The translations under genes and the position numbers were made by a program. DNA of 45,211 nucleotides from Desulfuromonas sp. (GTDB lineage Bacteria; Desulfobacterota; Desulfuromonadia; Desulfuromonadales; SZUA-401): positions 1 to 45,211 of the forward strand of contig PKUI01000038.1 of assembly GCA_002869605.1 (NCBI GenBank), read 5' to 3'. Every line of letters starts with the position of its first letter. The stretch's first letter is position 1. Below the pieces are notes generated by a model. It saw only the letters and a program-made list of their open reading frames with translations, searched no databases and had not been told where the DNA came from. Below, one piece after another: positions 1-7,274 of the stretch.

Positions 1-2163
1 CTGGTCAAGCAGCAGGAACTTCCCCAACTCTGTGAGACCCTTGCGGCCCTAGAAGCCCTGCAGGTCGACGCGCTGATCATTCAGGACCTCGGCATCTGGC
101 AGCTGGCGCGCAACCACTTCCCGGGACTGGAGCTGCACGCCTCGACGCAAATGACCATCCATAACGCCGCGGGCGTGCGGCAGCTCGAGCAGATGGGCTT
201 CAAACGCGCCGTGCTCGCCAGGGAGCTGACCCTGGAGGAAATCGCGGCGATCCGCGCCGAGACCAGCCTCGAGCTCGAACAGTTCGTGCACGGCGCCCTC
301 TGCTTCTCCTTTTCGGGCCAGTGCACCTTCTCCTCCTGGCTGGGAGGCAAAAGCGGCAACCGGGGACGCTGCGCACAACCCTGTCGGCGACGCTATCGTC
401 ACAACGGCAAGGAAGGGTACTACTTTTCGCCCAACGACCTGAGCGCCATCGACCTGCTTCCGGAGCTTGCCGCCGCCGGCATCTGCAGCCTGAAAATCGA
501 AGGGCGCATGAAGAGCGCGGAATATGTCGCCACCGTCGTCAACGCCTATCGCCAGGTTCTCGACGTATCACGTGACGGACGCAAGGAAGCGGTCAGACGC
601 GCCAAGGAGCTGCTCAAGGGCTCCTTCGGGCGACTGCCGACCCGCGGCTTTTTGAGTGGCCCTGATCCGACCGACATCGCGGTCGCCTCGATCAAGGGTG
701 CGACCGGGCGCTTGCTCGGGGAGATCTCCCACACACGTGGCCCCCAGATCGCCTTCCGTACCCGCGACCGCCTCCACGTCGGCGACCGCCTACGCATCCA
801 ACCCGGCTCCGACAAGGCCGGCACCGCCTTTACCGTCAAGCAACTGTTCATCGGCGCTAAAACCACCAAGCAGGCGAGTGCCGGTGCGACGGTTACGGTG
901 CCGACGCCATTCGACAACCGCTTTCACAAGGGGGACGCGGTCTTCAAGGTCTCTTCCGAGCAGGCCTACACCCTCAGCGACCAGGGAGCGCGCAAGCGTC
1001 TGGCCCGTTTCAGCACCCCGGCGACCCCCGTCGACCTGCACGTCTCGCTTCAAGACGACATCCTGACTCTGCAGGCCGAGTACCTCGGGCAGCATCATGA
1101 GGCGCGCTTTACGGTTGAAACGTACCCGGCAGACAAGCGCCCCCTCGACACCACCACCCTCATTCAGACCTTCAGCCAGAGCGGTGACACCCCCATGCTC
1201 CTGCGACACTTAAGCTGCGACCCGTTGCCGGAAGTGGTCATCCCTCCGAGCCGACTCAAGCAGATCCGTCGCGAACTCTACGCCGAGCTAGGCCGCAACC
1301 TGAAGGACCTCAAGCAGCAACTGCGCCGCAGCCACCTTGACGACGCCTTGCAAAGCCTGTCGCCGCCACTGGCCGCCACTATGCAAGGCCCGCTCCGCCG
1401 CCGCTGTCAGCTGCGTGACGGTCGCGACCTGCATCTGCTTGCCGATGACTTCGTCGACGAAGTCCTGCTGCCTCTCACTCCTTCCGTTGCAGAGGGGGTG
1501 CTGGGCGCGCGTGGCCGCGGCCGACGGCAGAGCGACCGTATCATCTGGGACATCCCGATGATCCTGATCGGTGCTCAATGGGAAGAAACGCGCCGCCTTG
1601 TCAAACGCCTGGTCCAACAGGGCATGCTGCGCTTCCGCCTCAACAATCTTGGACACTTCCCGCTTTTTGCCAAGCTCACACCCGTCCAGATTGAAACCGG
1701 ATGGCGGCTGTTTATCCTCAACAGCGAGGCAGCCAACGCCTGGCGGCAACTCGGCGCCACCGGCGGTGAACTCTACCCGGAGGATGATCGCGACAACCTC
1801 AGCAACCTGTTGCAAACGGTCACTCAACTGCCGCTCGGCGTCACCGCCTACGCGCCGATCCCCCTGATCACTTCGCGCATCAAGATCCGCGCGCTGCCAC
1901 AGCGCGCCGAACTGGTCTCGGACCGCGGCGATCGCTACCGGGTCACCTACCGCCAGAACATAACGCAGCTGTTTGCCCACCATGATTTCTCCCTGAGCGG
2001 GCACCTTCAGGAACTCGAGGGCTTCGGTTGCTCACAACTGATCTTCGACCTCAGCCACATCGGCCCCTTCTCACCTTCCGGCAAACGGATTCTGGACGCC
2101 TTAAGACACGATCGGGAAATCCCCGACACCTCGACCTTCAACTACCTGCATACCCTAGAATAG
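1..2163 (+). CDS. rlhA: Peptidase U32-family protein, RlhA-like 23S rRNA hydroxylase (5' truncated)
   Basis: The reading frame is open from base 1, so the N-terminus lies outside the window; 720 residues are visible. The first 100 codons carry the U32 core (LHASTQMTIHNAAGVRQLEQ) followed by HGALCFSFSGQC and then RGRCAQPC. This is the CxxxxxxC...CxxxC arrangement that binds the Fe-S cluster in the prephenate-dependent tRNA/rRNA hydroxylases TrhO/TrhP and RlhA. The long region after residue 300 fits the DUF3656-containing U32 proteins, of which E. coli RlhA (YdcP; 5-hydroxycytidine at 23S C2501) is the characterised member. The overall length also fits RlhA rather than the short TrhP type. Peptidase activity is not implied. 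The gene ends 2 bp before a strong terminator and converges on the HesB-like gene. The family call is firm; the rRNA target is inferred by homology. Confidence 0.85.
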   Translation: MVKQQELPQLCETLAALEALQVDALIIQDLGIWQLARNHFPGLELHASTQMTIHNAAGVRQLEQMGFKRAVLARELTLEEIAAIRAETSLELEQFVHGALCFSFSGQCTFSSWLGGKSGNRGRCAQPCRRRYRHNGKEGYYFSPNDLSAIDLLPELAAAGICSLKIEGRMKSAEYVATVVNAYRQVLDVSRDGRKEAVRRAKELLKGSFGRLPTRGFLSGPDPTDIAVASIKGATGRLLGEISHTRGPQIAFRTRDRLHVGDRLRIQPGSDKAGTAFTVKQLFIGAKTTKQASAGATVTVPTPFDNRFHKGDAVFKVSSEQAYTLSDQGARKRLARFSTPATPVDLHVSLQDDILTLQAEYLGQHHEARFTVETYPADKRPLDTTTLIQTFSQSGDTPMLLRHLSCDPLPEVVIPPSRLKQIRRELYAELGRNLKDLKQQLRRSHLDDALQSLSPPLAATMQGPLRRRCQLRDGRDLHLLADDFVDEVLLPLTPSVAEGVLGARGRGRRQSDRIIWDIPMILIGAQWEETRRLVKRLVQQGMLRFRLNNLGHFPLFAKLTPVQIETGWRLFILNSEAANAWRQLGATGGELYPEDDRDNLSNLLQTVTQLPLGVTAYAPIPLITSRIKIRALPQRAELVSDRGDRYRVTYRQNITQLFAHHDFSLSGHLQELEGFGCSQLIFDLSHIGPFSPSGKRILDALRHDREIPDTSTFNYLHTLE

Positions 2164-2196
2164 AAAAGGGCCACCCGTTTTGGGTGGCCCTTTCTA
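2164..2196. terminator. Bidirectional intrinsic terminator
   Basis: There is a perfect 12-bp inverted repeat, AAAGGGCCACCC at 2165-2176 and GGGTGGCCCTTT at 2182-2193, with a 5-nt loop. The stem itself ends in T-rich tracts on both strands. It sits between the U32 stop (2163) and the HesB-like stop (2218) and can serve both convergent genes. Confidence 0.9.
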
Positions 2197-2217
2197 ATAA
2201 AATTGTGCTCGCAACGC

Positions 2218-2499
2218 CTAACAGGCTCCGCTTTCCGGTTGAATGATAAAACCGCTGCCACGCACCTGGTCATCGATATAGTCGATCAGCTGCCCGGCAA
2301 TGTAGGGCTTGATCTGCTCATCCAGCAATACTGCCACGCCATCGATCTGTTCGGGTGTTTCCGTTCCTGACTCATCCAGAGTCAGCCCCAGACGGGGACC
2401 ACCTCAGCCAAAGCCTTGAAAAACAACGCGCAGACTCTTGCCCGGGTTCTCTTCCAGAAGCTTGACCAGCGCTTTCTGGGCCGTTTCAGAAATTTTCAT
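2218..2499 (-). CDS. HesB/IscA-like selenoprotein (in-frame UGA read as Sec)
   Basis: On the minus strand an ATG at 2499 with an AGGAG Shine-Dalgarno (7 nt upstream) opens a 93-residue frame that is continuous except for one TGA at 2404-2406 (residue 32). Read through, the context is VVFQGFG-U-GGPRLGLTLDE. In HesB/IscA-family proteins the residue between GFG and GGPRLG is a conserved cysteine, so UGA replaces exactly a Cys codon. After the TGA the frame runs on for 61 sense codons with family-like sequence (DGVAVLLDEQIKPYI, GSGFIIQPES) and ends at TAG with a terminal Cys. A 7-bp hairpin lies 19-37 nt after the UGA, where bacterial SECIS elements sit. HesB-like selenoproteins are an established prokaryotic Sec family. 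The family is linked to Fe-S binding; the specific role of the Sec form is unknown. The alternative, a nonsense pseudogene, is less likely given the intact downstream frame, hairpin, SD and promoter. Confidence 0.88.
2367..2385 (-). promoter_or_regulatory. Candidate bacterial SECIS hairpin
   Basis: On the coding (minus) strand CTGACTC, loop TGGAT, then GAGTCAG forms a perfect 7-bp stem with a 5-nt loop containing two G residues. The loop guanines are 27 and 28 nt after the UGA, inside the roughly 16-37 nt window used to define bacterial SECIS elements. The hairpin lies within the coding frame, as bacterial SECIS elements do. Structure and placement are read directly; SelB binding is inference. 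Confidence 0.7.
2404..2406 (-). other. UGA selenocysteine codon (transl_except)
   Basis: This is the in-frame TGA at codon 32 of the HesB-like gene, between Gly31 and Gly33, at the site of the otherwise conserved GFGC Cys. Standard gene callers will split or lose the gene here. Confidence 0.85.
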
Positions 2500-2529
2500 C
2501 TCCGCACTCCTGACTTAAATATTTGCTTT

Positions 2530-2558
2530 ATCGTATATATCAATAACAAAGACGTCAA
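2530..2558 (-). promoter_or_regulatory. Sigma70-like promoter of the HesB-like selenoprotein
   Basis: On the minus strand TTGACG (2553-2558) and TACGAT (2530-2535) are separated by exactly 17 bp. An A/T-rich stretch resembling an UP element lies just upstream and overlaps the 3' end of the FHA gene. The -10 is about 30 bp before the start codon, so the selenoprotein probably has its own transcript. Confidence 0.6.
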
Positions 2559-2566
2559 GCCATTGC

Positions 2567-3583
2567 TTATTTTTCTATATTTTTTTGTTGCGTTTTGACC
2601 TCATCACACAACTCATCGAGCTCGACCAGCAACTCAGCCCTGGAGAGACCTGCACCCAGCCTTAAGGGGGGCGGCTTGAGCGTCATCACGTAATCGGGCA
2701 CCGCACTGAATTCACGCGACTCGAGGTATTGCACCAGCGAAACCAGGGCGGCAAAGGTTAGGGTGACGCTCCCTGCCCAACGCAGCAATCGACCAGCGGG
2801 GGCAGCCACCAGGTAGCTCATGTGTGCATAGAGCACCGCCAGCAGGACCAACCATCCCGCAACATGCTCCAGGGAAGCCAGCGCCCCGTCCACATCGAGC
2901 ATAAAACAGGCATAACCGAGCAGCGTTTCAACGCCCCCCTGAACCATGATGCCCGACGCAGCGATACCGCAATGAACCAGAAAATTCCAGCGCCCCATCA
3001 ACAAACGGCTCGGGAACGCCCAGAGTGCGGACCAGGCGATGACGACAGCGGCAAGCGCGACCTGTTCGGTCACCAACTGACCCTGGTCGATACTCGACGT
3101 TTCGGTCAGGTAAAAACTTAGCGTCTTGTAAAGTACCAACCCCAGAAAAATCGTGACCAGCACCCAAGGGCGTTCATACCACCTCAACGGCGCGTGGAGA
3201 GGGCGATCGACCCATGTCGCCGGCAGCGGACAATCGTGGCGTCGGAAACGGAGTACCGTTCGGCCGATGCGAAATCTCCCGTCATTCTCAACCAGTTCCC
3301 GCGTCAAGCGCATTTCCTGCATGCCGAAGAAAACCCCGTTGACGCTCTCGAGATCTTCGACCTGCAGCAACCCTTCGCGCCAGGAAAGTGCGACATGATG
3401 CGGACAGACGTATGGATCATCAAGCACCACATCGTTGTCGTAGGCACGGCCGACGCTCATCCGTGTGTGAAAAACAGGGAAGCGCCCCGCCACCTTTCCG
3501 GTGCGATCGAGAATTTCCAGCCACCCCGTGGGGTGCTCCGACGTCAGTGAACCACCAACGGAGATCAGGGGTTCATCTACCAC
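2567..3583 (-). CDS. FHA-domain multi-pass membrane protein
   Basis: This is a 338-residue protein starting at GTG 3583 (SD GGAGGG), overlapping the upstream protease stop by 7 bp. Residues about 20-115 form a forkhead-associated domain: SVGRAYDNDVVL (43-54), PYVCPHHV (57-64) in place of the usual SRxH loop, and a conserved NG at 82-83. FHA domains bind phosphothreonine peptides. The rest has about five hydrophobic segments (near residues 140-158, 172-190, 203-230, 243-265 and 270-288) and a charged C-terminal tail ending KTQQKNIEK. The FHA domain would face the cytoplasm if the N-terminus is inside. No kinase or phosphatase gene is adjacent. The fold call is firm; partner and role are unknown. 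Confidence 0.8.
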   Translation of the reverse strand: MVDEPLISVGGSLTSEHPTGWLEILDRTGKVAGRFPVFHTRMSVGRAYDNDVVLDDPYVCPHHVALSWREGLLQVEDLESVNGVFFGMQEMRLTRELVENDGRFRIGRTVLRFRRHDCPLPATWVDRPLHAPLRWYERPWVLVTIFLGLVLYKTLSFYLTETSSIDQGQLVTEQVALAAVVIAWSALWAFPSRLLMGRWNFLVHCGIAASGIMVQGGVETLLGYACFMLDVDGALASLEHVAGWLVLLAVLYAHMSYLVAAPAGRLLRWAGSVTLTFAALVSLVQYLESREFSAVPDYVMTLKPPPLRLGAGLSRAELLVELDELCDEVKTQQKNIEK

Positions 3584-4854
3584 GACAGGCCCTCCAGATA
3601 ATGCTCCATAAAAGTTCGAGCATTCGTGTAGCTGACCCCGGTCAACGTCAGGGAGGTGTGTAACGACTGCTGTGGATCATGGACCGTAAACGCCGACAGG
3701 TGCATGTCGTACAAACCCTCGAAGCGCTTATAGCCGCGCAGGCAGACCAGCAGCTTAAGGCTCATGGGCCCTTCATCGAGCAGGCGCGTGGTACACGAAA
3801 AACGGCTCATGTCTTCCTCTTCGCCCCCAAGACCGTAACCGCTGCGTTGCGCTCGCCGCTCCAACAGGTTGTAGAACCTGAAGCGATCAAGCCCTTTTGA
3901 ACGAAAGAGTTGATGGCGATAGGCAATCTTACCGGTCGAAAGATCCTCGGAGAGAAACAGCTCATCCTGCGTCGAACAGGCCTGAAAACTCACCTCATAA
4001 AGCTTTTCCTCGGTTTTTTGCGTGTGCCCCCAGCAATGGATATAGTCGGCAAGCTCGCCGGGAAGCTGGTAATCACCTAAGGCGATAAGCGGGAACGGCT
4101 CGGCAAGCAGTTGTTCATAGTAGTGCTGCTGATTCTCCAGCAACTGCTCACGAATGTCCGCCACCGGCTTCTCGCCCCCCCCATCTTCTGCGGCCACCTC
4201 GAGCAGGTAGCGTAGCTTGGAAACCGGGATCAGAAAACTGACTTGATTACCTGCCGTCGCGACGTTGATACCGACGACCCGCCCCTTTCTATCGAGCGCC
4301 GGGCCACCGCTCATACCCGGATTGACCGAACCGGTAAAATGAATCCTCTCGTACAGCGATTTTTCCTGAAACCCGTTGTAGGTGCCGGAGACGATCGTCA
4401 ATCCGAGGTCGAAGGGATTCCCCAAGGCGTGAATCGGCTCCCCCTGGCGCAGAGCACGCCTTGAGAGCCGTAACGGCGTCGCCTCAAGCTCTTCGGCCTG
4501 GAGCAATGCCAGGTCATTGACAACATCAACCCGGACCAGGGTTAAAGCCCCGGTGCGACCATCCTCATGCTGAAACTCGGCCCTGAAATCATTCGGCTCC
4601 ATGACCAGATCGGCAACCACATGATAGTTGGTGGCGATCAGCCCGCTCTCCGAGACCACAAACCCCGAACCGAACGCCGACTTCAAGCCTGTACTGCGAT
4701 CAAGAATTCGCACCTGCACCACGCTTTCACCGAACCGGGCAAACAGCTGCTGTGAAGAGAGCGCCATGCTGTTTGTTGCCACCAGCAAAGTAAGCAGCAA
4801 CATCAGAACCGACATGGCGGATGTGGTTAGCTTCATGGGAAAATTCTCGTTCAT
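3577..4854 (-). CDS. Secreted trypsin-like (HtrA-type) serine protease without PDZ domain
   Basis: From the start used here (ATG 4854; 425 residues) the protein opens with a signal peptide (MKLTTSAMSVLMLLLTLLVA) and a chymotrypsin-fold domain. All three catalytic residues are visible: His78 in ATNYHVVAD, Asp114 in VVNDLALL and Ser182 in NPGMSGGPA, as in DegP/HtrA. No PDZ domain follows; the C-terminal half (about residues 225-425) is not recognised. Alternative starts are ATG 4836, directly at the signal peptide, and 4884 upstream. None has a convincing SD. The 3' end overlaps the FHA gene by 7 bp, implying translational coupling and a joint envelope role. Protease class is firm; substrate is unknown. 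Confidence 0.82.
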   Translation of the reverse strand: MNENFPMKLTTSAMSVLMLLLTLLVATNSMALSSQQLFARFGESVVQVRILDRSTGLKSAFGSGFVVSESGLIATNYHVVADLVMEPNDFRAEFQHEDGRTGALTLVRVDVVNDLALLQAEELEATPLRLSRRALRQGEPIHALGNPFDLGLTIVSGTYNGFQEKSLYERIHFTGSVNPGMSGGPALDRKGRVVGINVATAGNQVSFLIPVSKLRYLLEVAAEDGGGEKPVADIREQLLENQQHYYEQLLAEPFPLIALGDYQLPGELADYIHCWGHTQKTEEKLYEVSFQACSTQDELFLSEDLSTGKIAYRHQLFRSKGLDRFRFYNLLERRAQRSGYGLGGEEEDMSRFSCTTRLLDEGPMSLKLLVCLRGYKRFEGLYDMHLSAFTVHDPQQSLHTSLTLTGVSYTNARTFMEHYLEGLSW

Positions 4855-4897
4855 CGGGACATTAATCCAGATGCGCCCCGGCATGTCAAGCCACCCC

Positions 4898-4925
4898 TTG
4901 CATGACGGCCAGAACCTACTAAAAT
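4898..4925 (+). promoter_or_regulatory. Possible sigma70-like promoter for the 77-residue orphan gene
   Basis: TTGCAT (4898-4903) and TAAAAT (4920-4925) are separated by 16 bp, about 50 bp before the start at 4978. An imperfect palindrome, GTTTcCTTAAGtAAAC (4949-4964), follows between the -10 and the SD. Confidence 0.35.
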
Positions 4926-4977
4926 TTACCTATCACTACGCGCGATTTGTTTCCTTAAGTAAACGTAGGAGGCCGAC

Positions 4978-5211
4978 ATGACTCAAGCATCGCAACATGG
5001 CGACAAAGTGACCCGTCTGATCCACTATTGCCATGGCAATCGCAGCCAAGCCGAAGACCTTTTCCAACACCTGATCGCCGAAAAAGCCATGAGCATCGAG
5101 CTCCCCGAAGGGCGAGTCACTCTAACCCCTGAAGAGCATGACGAATTCGTCGCCCGTTTCAGTGCCGAAGTTGAACCGACAATCTGGATATCGAAGCGAC
5201 TCAAAAACTGA
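4978..5211 (+). CDS. Small conserved-looking hypothetical protein (77 aa)
   Basis: The start is well defined by AGGAGG 7 nt upstream of ATG 4978. The product (MTQASQHGDKVTRLIHYCHG...) is soluble, mildly charged and has two Cys/His-rich bits (HYCHG at 17-21). It contains EEHDEFVARFSAEVEP and ends WISKRLKN. I recognise no domain. It is a single-gene unit with its own putative promoter and a strong terminator (5242-5270), and is divergent from the protease gene. It is a real gene by SD, terminator and lack of a better overlapping frame; function unknown. Confidence 0.75.
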   Translation: MTQASQHGDKVTRLIHYCHGNRSQAEDLFQHLIAEKAMSIELPEGRVTLTPEEHDEFVARFSAEVEPTIWISKRLKN

Positions 5212-5240
5212 ATTGATCGTTCATAACAGCAAAATGTCAC

Positions 5241-5270
5241 AGGCCAGCGAATTTATCGCTGGCCTTTTTA
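5241..5270 (+). terminator. Intrinsic terminator after the 77-aa gene
   Basis: A perfect 9-bp stem, GGCCAGCGA (5242-5250) and TCGCTGGCC (5256-5264), with loop ATTTA is followed by TTTTTATTT. Confidence 0.92.
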
Positions 5271-5316
5271 TTTCTTTTATGTACTATTGATGCAAATGAA
5301 AAACGCTGTTCTGCTT

Positions 5317-5365
5317 CTCAAGGCCCTTTAATTACTGCTTTTTGCTATTTTCCTCCAGCCTTGAG
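5317..5365 (+). repeat. 8-bp inverted repeat in the MCP leader
   Basis: CTCAAGGC (5317-5324) is repeated inverted as GCCTTGAG (5358-5365) with 33 nt between. It lies in the 176-bp space between the preceding terminator and the MCP start. A second small hairpin (GATGG...CCATC) follows near 5394-5413. It may be leader structure or an operator. I could not match it to a known riboswitch. Confidence 0.35.
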
Positions 5366-5446
5366 CACTTCAAAAAGAAACACTCTTTTCCAGATGGAAA
5401 CACAGCTCCATCGGCAAAGCAGCACCCCCGGCAGGAGGTATCCGGC

Positions 5447-7213
5447 ATGTTCGACCTGAGTAACATCTCCATCAAGCGCAAACTGATCCTGATCGCAGCA
5501 CTCTGCCTCACGGCGCTAGCGCTCGATGCAACCCTTTCCCTGAACAAGCATCGTCAAACCATGCTTGAAGACCGTTACACCAAGACGCAACACGTGGTGG
5601 AAACGGCCACCGCCACCGTCGAGTTTTTCTATAAACTCTCCAAGAATGGCGAAATGAGCGAGACAGAGGCCCAGCGCAGAGCGATCGATGCCCTGCACGA
5701 TCTCCGCTACGGCGGGAACGACTACTTCTGGATCAACGACATGGGTCCAGTGATGATCATGCACCCCTTTAAACCTGAACTCGACGGCCAGGACCTGAGC
5801 GGCTCGAAGGACCCCAATGGCAAGCACCTGTTTGTCGAATTCGTCAACACCGTACGCAAGCAGGGCGCAGGCTTTGTTGACTACCTGTGGCCCAAGCCGG
5901 GCTTTAACGAACCGGTCCCGAAAATCTCCTATGTCAAAGGTTTCAAGCCATGGGGCTGGGTGATCGGTTCCGGCATCTACCTCGATGACGTCGCCTCAGC
6001 CTTCCGCACCCAGGTTTTCAGTTTTTTGGGTATCAGCCTGGTGCTCCTCGCGATCCTCGGCATCCTCATCTGGCGGGTTTCCCGTTCGATCACCTTGCCG
6101 CTTCGCGCAGCACTTGACGCCGCACAGAAACTCGCCGTCGGCGATACCCGTATCGACTTCGGCAAACATGGCAACGATGAAACCGGCAAGCTCCTTGAAG
6201 CGATGGAAACCATGGTCGCCTCGCAACGTTCGGTGGTCACCCTCTCCAAGGAGATGGCCAATGGCAACCTCACCGTCTCGGTGGCTAAACGCTCCGCGTC
6301 GGATGACCAGATGGATTCTCTTGCGCGCATGACCGCCAAGTTACGCACCGTGGTTGAGGAGACTCAGATATCGGTGGAAAATGTCATTTCTGGAAGCCAG
6401 GCCCTGAGCGCATCTTCGGAACAACTTTCTCAGGGCGCCAACGAACAAGCGAGTGCCGTCGAAGAAACCGCAGCGACCATCGAGGAAATGACCGCCAACA
6501 TCCGCCAAAACTCTGAAAACGCCCTATCTACGGAGAAAATAGCCAACCAGGCGGCCGAGAATGCGCGCCAGGGCGGTGAAGCTGTCATACGCACGGTCAC
6601 GGCGATGAATGAGATTGCCAGTAAAATCATGATCATCGAGGAAATCGCCCGCCAGACCAACCTGCTGGCCCTCAACGCCGCCATCGAGGCGGCTCGTGCC
6701 GGTGAGCAGGGCAAAGGCTTCGCAGTGGTCGCCTCGGAGGTTCGTAAACTGGCCGAACGGAGCCAGCACGCAGCCGGCGAGATAAACGAACTTTCTTCCG
6801 GTAGCATCGAAGTTGCCGAAGAAGCCGGGAAGCTTTTTGAGTGCATCGTCCCCGACATCCAGAAAACCGCCGAACTGGTTCAGGAAATTGCTGCCGCCAG
6901 CCGCGAGCAGGATTCTGGCGCCGCCCAGATGAGCCACGCCATTCAACAGCTCGACGCTGTCATCCTGCAAAACGCGTCGTCGGCTGAAGAAATGGCCTCC
7001 ACCGCCGAGGAGCTGAATTCACAGTCGCGACATCTCGAGGAGATGATCGCCTTCTTCCAGACCGGGCAGGCACAAAAAGCTGCTTCGCAAATACCGGCAG
7101 TCCCAAACAAACCGGTCAACCCAGCCGTTGCGCCCAAGCCCAAGCTGGTGCAGCACTCGCCACCATCGTCTGATCGGGCAACACCTGCCGACAGCGACTT
7201 TGAAAACTTTTAG
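5447..7213 (+). CDS. Methyl-accepting chemotaxis protein with single Cache (sCache_2) sensor
   Basis: The start is ATG 5447, preceded by AGGAGGT 7 nt upstream; the frame is open further 5' but without an SD. The 588-residue receptor has an N-terminal membrane helix (about residues 10-30), a periplasmic sCache_2 domain with [26 protein letters not shown] and [19 protein letters not shown], a second membrane helix near 190-210, a HAMP region, and the MCP signalling hairpin with the tip sequence [20 protein letters not shown]. The last residues, SDFENF, resemble the C-terminal CheR/CheB-tethering pentapeptide (NWETF in E. coli). The sCache_2 domains known so far bind small organic acids, but the ligand here is not readable. 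Firm call. Confidence 0.95.
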   Translation: MFDLSNISIKRKLILIAALCLTALALDATLSLNKHRQTMLEDRYTKTQHVVETATATVEFFYKLSKNGEMSETEAQRRAIDALHDLRYGGNDYFWINDMGPVMIMHPFKPELDGQDLSGSKDPNGKHLFVEFVNTVRKQGAGFVDYLWPKPGFNEPVPKISYVKGFKPWGWVIGSGIYLDDVASAFRTQVFSFLGISLVLLAILGILIWRVSRSITLPLRAALDAAQKLAVGDTRIDFGKHGNDETGKLLEAMETMVASQRSVVTLSKEMANGNLTVSVAKRSASDDQMDSLARMTAKLRTVVEETQISVENVISGSQALSASSEQLSQGANEQASAVEETAATIEEMTANIRQNSENALSTEKIANQAAENARQGGEAVIRTVTAMNEIASKIMIIEEIARQTNLLALNAAIEAARAGEQGKGFAVVASEVRKLAERSQHAAGEINELSSGSIEVAEEAGKLFECIVPDIQKTAELVQEIAAASREQDSGAAQMSHAIQQLDAVILQNASSAEEMASTAEELNSQSRHLEEMIAFFQTGQAQKAASQIPAVPNKPVNPAVAPKPKLVQHSPPSSDRATPADSDFENF

Positions 7214-7216
7214 ACC

Positions 7217-7248
7217 AAAAAGGGCCTCCGCTCAGCGGGGGCCCTTTT
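7217..7248. terminator. Terminator between MCP and receiver-PilZ gene
   Basis: GGGCCTCCGC (7222-7231), loop TCA, and GCGGGGGCCC (7235-7244) form a stem flanked by AAAA on the left and TTTT on the right. It can therefore act on both convergent transcripts. Confidence 0.88.
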
Positions 7249-7274
7249 CAAACACGAGAAGCTCTGTCTGTCGA

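Noticed and set aside
2389..2400. A second hairpin (CCCC-GUCU-GGGG) directly after the UGA, as an alternative SECIS
   Set aside because: Its loop begins only about 11 nt after the UGA, closer than the accepted 16-37 nt range, and the stem is only 4 bp; the hairpin at 2367-2385 fits much better. It may still stack below it.
2218..2499. HesB-like gene as a nonsense pseudogene
   Set aside because: The frame after TGA is intact to a normal stop, the TGA replaces the conserved Cys only, and promoter, SD and hairpin are all in place.
5391..5446. GEMM-I (c-di-GMP) riboswitch ahead of the MCP, suggested by GGCAAAGC
   Set aside because: There is no GNAA tetraloop hairpin, no GGGCAAACC-like 5' strand and no matching closing helix, so the similarity is limited to a few bases.
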